Assembly (NCBI GenBank): GCA_036785705.1
Contig: JAWUZG010000136.1
Span: 124,001-188,000, forward strand
Direction of reading: 5' to 3'
DNA: 64,000 nt
DNA from: Acanthornis magna
Lineage: Eukaryota; Chordata; Aves; Passeriformes; Acanthizidae
In this document: one piece after another, positions 56,200 to 64,000 of the stretch
Layout: each line of letters begins with the position of its first letter
Position numbering within the stretch: the stretch's first letter is position 1
Notes under the pieces: generated by a model
What the model was told of the DNA's origin: nothing
Databases searched by the model: none
The model's input: the letters and a program-made list of their open reading frames with translations, nothing else
Translations under genes and position numbers: made by a program

Positions 56200-56470
56200 A
56201 AACTCCAAATATTTTCCTAGTTGGCAAATGAAAAAAAACCAAAAAACTCCGTGTGTCTGTGCCTGGCTCTATAGCCAACGTACACGGAATGATAAAGCCC
56301 CTGGCACACATCTCGCAAGAGCTAATTATAGAATTTGGAAGCCAACGTGATAATATTTTCTTTAGATGTGTGGTGCAGATGTAATTACTTCTCCGGAGAT
56401 GCCAGCCGCAGATGACGCAGGATGCCCTTATGTAATCACCTTTATTATGCAGCTATGGAAATTTTCCCTC
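56200..56470. promoter_or_regulatory. Strong candidate conserved noncoding element
   Basis: About 270 bp of AT-rich unique sequence with 'ctccaaatattttcctagt', 'gagctaattatagaatttgg', 'acgtgataatattttc', 'cagatgtaattacttctcc' and 'tgtaatcacctttattatgc'. The density of TAAT, ATTA and AT-palindromic motifs is far above the surroundings. The plus strand has no long open frame through most of it. Confidence 0.4.
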
Positions 56471-56570
56471 CCTGGCCCATCCCCTCAGCTCCTTCGTTCT
56501 GTTCCTCACCCCAAACTCTCCGTGGCTCGCTCAGAAGGTGATGAGGTCCGAGGCCAGCTGGAAGCATGAG

Positions 56571-57365
56571 GGCAGCTCCAGAGAGAGCCCATCCCTGGGT
56601 TCCCCCATCCCTGGGTTTCCCCATCCATCATCCCTCAGGAAAGGAGCAGGAGTTGACAGCAGGGCTGAGAAAAGGCTCTTCTTCACCTGCTGGGCTCCAG
56701 AGAGAGCCCATCCCTGGGTTCCCCCATCCCTGGATTCCCCATCCATCATCCCTCAGGGAAGGAGCAGGAGTTGACAGCAGGGCTGAGAAAAGGCTTTTCT
56801 TCACCTGCTGGGCTGGAAGAGGATCACACTGGAGGTTTCCTCCATCCCTGGGTTCTCCCATCCCTGGGTTCCCCCATCCATCATCCCCCAGAGAAGGAGC
56901 AGGAATTGATGGCAGGGCTGGGAAAAGGCTCTTCTTCACCTGCTGGGCTGGAAGGTGATCACACTGGAGCCAGGGTTCCTCCATCCCTGGGTTCTCCCAT
57001 CCATCATCCCTCAGGAAAGGAGTAGGAGTTGACAGCAGGGCTGGGAAAAGGCTCTTCTTCACCTGCTGGGCTGGAAGGGGATCACACTGGAGGTTTCCTC
57101 CATCCCTGGGCTTTCCCATCCATCATCCCCCAGGGAAGGAGCAGGAGTTGATGGCTGGGCTAGGAAAAGGCTCTTCTTCACCTGCTGGGCTCCAGAGAGA
57201 GCCCATCCCTGGGTTCCCCCATCCCTGGGTTCCTCCATCCCTGGGTTTCCCCATCCATCATCCCTCAGGGAAGGAGCAGGAGTTGATGGCAGGGCTGAGA
57301 AAAGGCTCCTCTTCACCTGCTGGGCTGGAAGGTGATCACACTGGAGGTTTCTTCCATCCCTGGCA
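56571..57365. repeat. Minisatellite of 118-135-bp units, six copies
   Basis: Units end in 'cttcacctgctgggct' at about 56696, 56814, 56949, 57072, 57191 and 57326. Two unit heads alternate irregularly, 'ccagagagagcccatccc' and 'ggatcacactggaggtttcc'. Both contain sub-repeats of 'atccctgggttccccc'. A partial unit follows to 57365. Confidence 0.94.
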
Positions 57366-57656
57366 TCTCTGTGGCTTGGAGCAGCAGCCAACAGCTCCAT
57401 CCTCCTGCTGAGGAGGAGCACCTGCGGGGAGCCCCCTCCCCAAAACGGGCTGGGGATGCCGAGGAGGCACGGGGACTGCAGAGGGAAGCTGGCTGGTCCC
57501 CGCAGGGCGAAGGTTTGGTGGGCCACAAACGCTTGGGTTGCTGCAAAGGTTGCTCCAGAATGCAGGAGGTGATCCACAGGTGATCCACAAAGTCATTCCT
57601 GACAGGGCGAAATCACAGCAGGATCACAGGCAAAAATCCTTCTGAACCACAGTGAT

Positions 57657-57883
57657 TTTTGCCTGTGGATCCTTTGTGAGGTTTTCCATTTTGCCTGTGG
57701 ATCCTTTCTGAGGTTTTCCATTTTGCCTGTGGATCCTGGCTGAGGTTTTCCATTTTGCCTATGGATCCTGGATGAGGTTTTCCATTTTGCCTGTGCATCC
57801 TTTCTGAGATTTTCCATTTTGCCTGTGGATCCTGGCTGAGATTTTCCATTTTGCCTGTGGATCCTGGCTGAGATTTTCCATGT
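57657..57883. repeat. 32-bp minisatellite, seven units in exact register
   Basis: 'gcctgtggatcc' recurs at 57661, 57693, 57725, 57757, 57789, 57821 and 57853, with the bridge 'gaggttttccatttt'. No spacers. Confidence 0.96.
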
Positions 57884-59226
57884 TGTTGCTCCAAAGTCTC
57901 TCTGTCCCACTGCCCGCAGGCCATCGAGCTCAGAGCCGTGGGTATCTCCAGGACAGAGGCTTCCCCCATGACCAGCGCTGCTCAGAGGGGACACAGTCCC
58001 CTGGCATGACCAGTAAAACCCTGCTTTGACCACAAATATTTGGGGAAAAGGGTTGATGAGCAGCCTGGAGGCATCACCCTGCACCAGCAGCTCCGTATTT
58101 TGGCTGTGCACCTCTCTGCTCCCACCCTCATCCTGGGGAAGAAGCCAAACCTGGATCCTGGATCCTTCCTCGCTGTTTTTTAGGATTCATGTGATGGATG
58201 GGGTCACTCCTAGTTCTGGGCCATCCTGCCACTGCCAAAATTGCAAATCTGGGTTGTGAAGGCTTTTTCTTCGTATTTTCCCCACGCGGCATCCGAGCCA
58301 GGGCACAGATTGAGGAGGATGAGGCTGGAGATGAACGAGGCTGAATCTTTCAGTGGCTGGGAAGCAGAGTTTAGGGAGCTGGGGAAAGGGGGGGTTGGCC
58401 ACACAACCTGAAGAAAAGGAAGCCAGGGAGATGGTGGCTGGAGCAGGACTGGAGGCAAAGCCATTGGCTCAGCCACTGGGGAAACTGGTTTCCAGTCACG
58501 GGTCAGTGCCAGCGACTGCAGAGGAATTTGTCCTCGGGGCAGGCAATGCCCACATTCCTGCCAGGACAAAGAGCTGTGGGGAAGGCAGCACTGCAGGATG
58601 TGTTTGTAGCACTCAGGTCATTTATTAACTGCAAACTCCAAATTCCCGGGAGTCCAGGGCCATCAGCTGGTCACGGATTCAGGTGGCATTTCAGCCCATG
58701 CCCATTTCCAGTCAGCCACATCCCTCCCTGTGGCCCACGGGCTGTGTCAGATGGCTCCTTGTGCATTGGGAGCCACCAGAGAGGTTCTTCAAACCTCCTG
58801 CTTGGTGCTCCACTGCCCCTCCAGAAGCTCCTCCTCCCCAGGACTCGAGGATTCTCTTGCTCTTGTTGAAGCCACCAATTCTTCCCCAGAGCAGAGCTGG
58901 CCTCGATGGAGATGGAGCTGGATGGGACAACATCAGCACACAAAATTTAGTCCTGAGCCTGATATTTCTCCTTAAAAAACCCTCCCACCCTGAGCTCAGG
59001 GGGCTGTGCCGAATCCCTGATTCCCATAGGGACAGAAACAACAATTCCAAAGGTGCTTGAACACCCGGTGATGTCTGTGGAAATCTGGCCCTCCTGGATG
59101 CAAGTTGGTTTGCTCCAATTTATTTTTACTTTTTATTTTGGCCTGGTGCTTTGGGAATGTGAATGGGAGGTTTGTTTCCTTTGTTCTGGATAATCACCCA
59201 CGGATGCTTAAGGAATGGTTTTAAAC
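57884..59226. other. Single-copy sequence, no gene seen
   Basis: Nothing recognised. Confidence 0.45.
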
Positions 59227-59463
59227 TAAAAGATGAGAGGTTTAGATTCGATTTTAGGAAGGAATTGTTCCCTGGGAGGGTGTGAAGCCCTGGCACAGGT
59301 GCCCAGAGAAGCTGTGGCTGCTCCTGGATCCCTGGAGGTGTCCAAGGCCAGGCTGGACAGAGCTTGGAGCCACTTGGGACAGTGGGAGGTGGAACTTTAG
59401 AACTGGCTGATCTTTAAGGTCCCTTCCAACCCAAACCATCCCATGATTCCATGATTCTGTGGT
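59227..59463 (+). mobile_element. CR1 LINE 3' end
   Basis: From 'aaagatgagaggtttagatt' to 'ccatgattccatgattctg', retaining two copies of the terminal octamer-type repeat. The tail is among the best preserved here. Confidence 0.95.
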
Positions 59464-59632
59464 CTAGACTTATTTGGGAAGCTGATCGTTCCCATCCTCC
59501 CCCCAGGCAGCTCAGACCTGCCCCACATCCCCCGGGCAAGGCACCCAGCACAGCCCTGGGGCTTCCAGCACCCACAGATGGAGCTGCAGGGCCTCTCCTG
59601 ATTTATGGCACAGCCTGGGCTGCGGCTCACAG

Positions 59633-60243
59633 TGTCACCAGAACTGTGGGAAAAACAAAAACTCTCCAACAACATTTTTAATGTTAGAGAGTCAAGGCAT
59701 TACTTTATTATCTGGCCAGGATGTTGCTCTGGCCAGGGTGTGCCACAGAAATCATCTCATCCACACACAGCCCAGGTGTGCAGAGAGAATCATTCCATGA
59801 TGCACTGATTTTACAGGATTTTCCCCCAAATTTTATACAGTCAAAACCCATAGAGGTGCATTGTTTCAAAGTTCATTGGTCCAGAGTTGAGCAACCCTCA
59901 GTGTTCAGTTTCCCATTGGATCCGAATCCCCTCGGCTCCGATGTTAATTAGATCTTCATTTTTCAATTTTCTTATCAATCCTTTGCGGGTGAGATGTCTC
60001 CAGCTCTGTCAGAGGTGCTCTGGGGTGGATGTTTGGAGATGGCCACCGATGTTCTGTTGATGGTTTTTATCTCTCTGGGTATCTTTGGGCTGCTCCACTC
60101 TGTTGATATGTTGAGTTCATCAGACCTCACCTGGCAGAACAATGTCCTGAAAAGAAACCTAAAATTCCTTTTCCCGGGGTAAACACAAACAAAGCCTTTG
60201 ACTAAAGTTATACAAAATTTTTAAACCGGTACATTTTCCAACA
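59633..60243 (-). mobile_element. Solo LTR of an endogenous retrovirus, copy 2
   Basis: A 611-bp sister of 17609-18257 in the same antisense orientation. It is bounded by TG and CA and flanked by the 4-bp direct repeat ACAG (59629-59632 and 60244-60247). Minus-strand TATAAAA (59831-59837) and AATAAA (59704-59709) lie about 125 bp apart. Compared with copy 1 it lacks the expanded 'aaaccggt' block and a short stretch near 60060. No internal viral genes remain. This copy and copy 1 have independent target duplications, so they are separate insertions rather than one split element. Confidence 0.9.
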
Positions 60244-62023
60244 ACAGCACTGAGAGGCTTTGTCTGCCCTGTGTGTGTACAGGAGGAGACAGCTTATACC
60301 AGCAGGGATGTTTTCTCCAGAATAGGAATCCATCCCTCTGGATGACACAAACCAGAGTCTTTTGGCTTGCTGGTGCTGGCTCAAGCTGAGCAGGCAGATG
60401 TCACAGGCTGGAGACAGAAAGTGTCCCCCGCTGCAGCAGCTGGCACTGACCCAGCTTTTGGGGTCAGCCCCAGGACCCCCTGTCACCCCCTGTGGCGGCG
60501 TGGGGAAGGTCCTCTCCCATCCCCAGCTCTCTGTGGGTGTGAAGAGGTCTCTCACAGGCTCAAATTATTGCACTGAAGGAGCAGGAAGAGCCTCTCTCAG
60601 CATTTTAACTTCCAGACCAGTGGGATGTCCCCAAGTGAACCCCCATGCGCAGAGAAGGTTTGCTATATCACACATCAATTTCTCCCTGCACAGACACACT
60701 CTGGGTGTCACCCTGATGTTTATTGCAGGAGCTCAGCCCCAGAGCCTGCTCAGGCTGTGCAGGCTGGTGGGGATTTGATCAGCTTTCCCTGCAGAAAGGC
60801 TGAATTTCCTGGCATGGCGCAGTCGTGCTCCTGTACCAGCCCCACCCTGCACGTTTGGCTGTGGTCTCTGCGATCCCCGCGGGGCACTCACCACAAATCA
60901 GGCAAAGCAGCATCTCCCCACAGTCACAGGGAAACCCTGGGATGTTCCACAGGCTGTCACAGAAAACAGGGTGTTTCCTCTGAAAACCAGCCTGGAAATC
61001 TCTGCTTTAACAACAGACAGCGGGGAAGGGCTTCCAGCAAAGCCTGGCGAGGAGATACTGCAGGAATTGTGCTTTCAGCGCCCAGCCTGGTGGATGTCAC
61101 GCACTTAGAGGCACAGTCAGCTGAGGTCTGAGCTGGGGTTAGGTTGTCGTGCTGGTTGGGAAGCTCTGGAGGCCTCCAGCAGAAATTCAGAGCTGTCATC
61201 ATCACCAGGCCAGGCTGGCTTTGACATTGCCCAGCCAAGGCACTGAGACATCGTGGGATGGAGATGTCACTTCACCCATGACCTCAAAGTATGTTCCATA
61301 GCCACCTGACCCTGATTTAGGGCTTTTTTCTGCTCCTCAAAGCTTTGAAAATGATCTTCGCTCTAACTCAAGGAGCCTGGGCGAGGAGAGGAGGGAGGCT
61401 CCTGCTCACATTGGGATGTCTTGTAGGGAAAAGCAGCTCCCCAGAGCTTTCAAGGAAGAAATCCCAGTGCAGGGAGGAGCTGTCTGTGCTCCCATTGCCA
61501 TCGCCACCTCTGCCTTGCCGCGTGCCTGAGCACATCAGTGCTTTTCTCCCTGGGGAGAGTCCCGGGCCGGTGATGCTCCTCCAGACCTCACTGCAGCTGA
61601 TGTTTTCCTCGTGCTCGGATCGGTGAAAAACACTGAAACCAGCCCTGAAAACACTGAACCAGCCCTGCAGGTGTGGCCCGAGGAGCTCAGAGAGCTTTGG
61701 GATCTTGAAATGAAATGGCTCCAAGAGAATGGAAATCATCCTGCCAGGGGGGCTGCCGGTCCTAAAAGGAAGAGGGAAAAGAAAAAAGAGGACATGTGGA
61801 CAGAGTTTGGATTTTTGAGTAGATTTTCCTTTCCTCCAGAGGAGGAAGGCTTTGGGTGGATGTTCAAAGCCTCACCCCCGAGACAGAGCGAGGCCATCGT
61901 GGCTGGGTAGGGAAGGTTTTTTAGGTGGTAACCCCAACCCCATAGCCCCAGGCTGGAGGTCACCTCAGGTGGCTGAGTCTGGGTACCACAGTCTGACCAC
62001 AGCCACCCAAAAAGGGCAGTGCA
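60244..62023. other. Long single-copy stretch, no gene seen
   Basis: Plus- and minus-strand frames of 90-170 codons overlap and carry no domain. Nothing else recognised. Confidence 0.45.
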
Positions 62024-62417
62024 GAGATGGAAAAACCCCACAAAGGGCTGAGACAGAAAAACCCCACAAAGGGCCGAGACAGAAAAAACCCACAAAGGGC
62101 TGAGATAGAAAAAACCCACAAAGGGCTGAGATAGAAAAAACCCACAAAGGGCTGAGAGAGAAAAACCCCACAAAGGGCTGAGACAGAAAAAACCCACAAA
62201 GGGCTGAGACAGAAAAAGCCCACAAAGGGCTGAGATAGAAAAAACCCACAAAGGGCTGAGACAGAAAAAACCCACAAAGGGCTGAGATAGAAAAAACCCA
62301 CAAAGGGCTGAGACAGAAAAAACCCACAAAGGGCTGAGATAGAAAAAACCCACAAAGGGCTGAGACAGAAAAACCCCACAAAGGGCTGAGACAGAAAAAA
62401 CCCACAAAGGGCTGAGA
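62024..62417. repeat. 26-bp minisatellite, 15 units in exact register
   Basis: Unit 'gagacagaaaaaacccacaa' plus 'agggct', every 26 bp from 62024 to 62413. Variation is almost limited to c/t at position 5 and one A/C in the A-run. Because 26 is not a multiple of three, all three minus frames cycle through the same hydrophobic 26-residue repeat, so several overlapping open frames arise with no coding meaning. Confidence 0.97.
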
Positions 62418-62599
62418 CCAAGATTTGGTGGCTCTGTCCCATGGGGACAGGGAAACACGGTGAGCTGTCTGCAGCTTGGCTGGCACAAAGGGAAGCTGGG
62501 TGACAATGGGGGGGTCTCTGTTGGCTCTCAGAGGTGCTGGGGGGTCTCTGCTGGAGGTGACTTGGGTGGGCAGAGAGAGGTTCACGTCTCAGCCACCCG

Positions 62600-63310
62600 A
62601 GCCCTGGGTTAGAAACGTGACTTCAGGGTTCAAAAGTTTACGCCTCGCCCGAGAGCGCCAGGAGCGCGGGTTATCCTGGAGTTTCCAGCCTTCTCCTAAG
62701 TCTCTCCTATCATGATTTATTCATCTGTGGGAAGCGCTACGACATAACTCAGCTCCCAAAGGGAGCGCGAGCGCAGCCTGCACCAGCTGCGGTGTCAGGA
62801 AATCGTCTGTCTCCTGTGAGATCTGCCGAGCCCTGCCGGGGAGCCACGGGCTCTGTGCTCCGGCTGCTTCCCCAAATCCCTCTGCTGGGAAGAGTCCGCA
62901 TCCCAGAGACGCTCCTGAGCCAGCTCTGCTCATTGCCAGGGCGGTCCCAGGGATGGAAAGGCCTCTCTTTCTCCATGGCCCCTTCCAAGGTGCACGCGCA
63001 TCCCAAAACCAGCCTGGAATTCTGTGCTTCTGGAGCTAAAGGGCAAAATTAAGAGCCTGAATCTCCACAGGAATGCATTTTGGTACAATTCACACCTTCC
63101 CCGTGCACCCCAGCGGTGTGTTTTGCCCCGGTTTAAATGCACGTTAACCCACATTTGATTATTTTGGCATTATTGCTGTTTTACTGCTCTCGCTGTTATT
63201 TGCGCACCGTTTGCGAGGCCCCGACCGGCGACTCCTTTGATCCCCAGACATCCTGCCAACAGAAAATTCACTTGAGCAAATAAGTCTAAATTAGTGGTAG
63301 CTTTGTGTGG
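62600..63310. promoter_or_regulatory. Candidate conserved noncoding region
   Basis: Repeat-free, with islands at 62690-62800 ('tatcatgatttattcatctg', 'gcgctacgacataactcagc') and 63120-63310 ('gtttaaatgcacgttaaccc', 'cacatttgattattttggc', 'taagtctaaattagtggtag'). Inference from composition. Confidence 0.3.
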
Positions 63311-63649
63311 CTTTATTTCCCTCCCTCCACGACGGCAAATAATCCAGAGTAAGTGCTGAGGCTGGACGGCCCCCGATGGGAAGGCTGATTGCTCTCCCGC
63401 TGGATCACTGGCAGCCGGGAAAGTGGGAAAAGGAGCTCTGGACCATCCTGCATCACCAGGACTCTGGTCAGAATGATGGACCCCAAATCCCTCTTTGAGG
63501 AAAACCAAGCCGTCAGACCCCAAAATTCCCGTTTTGAAAAAAAATCCCCAAAGCCCAGCTTGTCAGATCCCAAAATCCCCGTTTGAGTGAACTGAATCTC
63601 CAATTCAATCTGCGCAAAATCAAGTTTTGGGAGCTTGAAACCCCCTATT

Positions 63650-63703
63650 TGAGAAAAGAATAATTTGAGAAAAGAATAATTTGAGAAAAGAATAATTTGA
63701 GAA
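63650..63703. repeat. 16-bp tandem repeat, about 3.5 units
   Basis: 'gagaaaagaataattt' repeated without change, leading directly into the AAT run. Confidence 0.93.
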
Positions 63704-63712
63704 AATAATAAC

Positions 63713-63761
<49 letters not shown>

Positions 63762-63762
63762 G
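63704..63762. repeat. (AAT)n microsatellite
   Basis: About 19 units with one AAC and one AGT interruption. It probably grew from the AATAAT of the preceding 16-bp unit. Confidence 0.95.
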
Positions 63763-64000
63763 TAAAAGAACCCAGCAGTAAGAGCCTGAAATTCCAATTA
63801 AGCAAAACAAGCTGTCGGACCCTCAAAACTTTCTCTGTGCAAAAACAAGCTGCCAGACCCTAAAATTCTCATTTGAAGAAAAACAAGCGGTCCAACCCCA
63901 AATTCCCTTTTTTGAGCAAAAACAAACCCCTGAACCCCCAATCCCTATTTGAACAAAACCAAGCTTTCAGATCCCCAAAACCCTATCTGTGCAAAACCAA

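Larger units (their letters stand above)
63475..64000. repeat. Degenerate repeat array of about 40 bp running off the window
   Basis: Recurrent pieces such as 'caagctgtcagaccccaaaa', 'ttcccgtttga' and 'gcaaaaacaagc' recur with many changes on both sides of the A/T-rich core. The array continues past the right edge, so its full size is unknown. Confidence 0.75.

Noticed and set aside
62024..62417. CRISPR array (regular 26-bp repeats)
   Set aside because: Units are contiguous with no unique spacers and the DNA is vertebrate. The same holds for the 32-bp array at 57657-57883.
1..64000. tRNA, rRNA or snRNA genes
   Set aside because: No B-box-type GGTTCRANNCC with matching acceptor stem, and no rRNA or snRNA core was seen. 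Small RNAs of other classes cannot be excluded by eye.
1..64000. A new enzymatic, defence or mobile gene system
   Set aside because: Nothing beyond retroelement relics, tandem arrays and regulatory-looking islands is supported, so I do not claim one.

Overview
The window reads as nuclear DNA of a bird, most likely a songbird. The main evidence is about 27 fragments of CR1, the dominant avian LINE. Most are short 3' ends in the diverged form I know from passerines, with landmarks such as 'ggccaggctgga' and tails like 'ccaaaccattctgtgat'. There are no operons, ribosome-binding sites or compact genes. GC content is high, simple and minisatellite arrays are very dense, and CpG-rich blocks recur. 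This would fit a microchromosome or a gene-poor subterminal segment, but that placement is inference.

No protein-coding gene can be supported. The long open frames lie in tandem arrays, where they are a by-product of periodic low-complexity sequence, or in CpG-rich DNA without recognisable domains. The only protein-like trace outside the recognised repeats is a decayed reverse-transcriptase-like stretch near 48.7 kb.

Layout: 1-5 kb is unique sequence with two CR1 tails and a probable antisense LTR (4.76-5.15 kb). 5.4-5.9 kb holds two minisatellites. 6.3-11.6 kb has several CR1 pieces around a homeobox-motif-rich unique island (7.4-7.7 kb). 11.97-12.83 kb is a GGGAT array with strong G-quadruplex potential, followed by a 16-bp minisatellite. 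13.9-17.2 kb has more CR1. 17.6-18.26 kb is a solo LTR next to a CpG-rich block. 18.9-20.1 kb is a homopurine array. 21-23 kb has CNE-like islands. 25.2-25.9 kb is a 56/75-bp minisatellite, and 26.25-26.79 kb is a second, unrelated solo LTR. 27-34 kb is mostly unique with CR1. 34.3-35.9 kb has a 126-bp x3 repeat and a 43-bp minisatellite grown from a CR1 tail. 36.7-37.1 kb is a pyrimidine hexamer array, and 38-40.2 kb is the most CpG-island-like block. 41-48 kb has CR1, a 30-bp array and several CNE-like islands. 50.9-52.9 kb carries a purine array and a pyrimidine array around a CR1. 56.2-57.9 kb has a CNE-like island and two arrays. 59.6-60.2 kb is a sister copy of the 17.6-kb LTR. 62.0-62.4 kb is a perfect-period 26-bp array, and a degenerate repeat runs off the right edge.

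The picture is an intergenic region in which repeats have piled up between short unique islands. Those islands have the AT-rich, homeodomain-motif look of conserved regulatory DNA, but conservation cannot be tested here. The best-supported results are three solo LTRs bounded by TG...CA, each with a perfect 4-bp target-site duplication. I found no new enzymatic or defence system.
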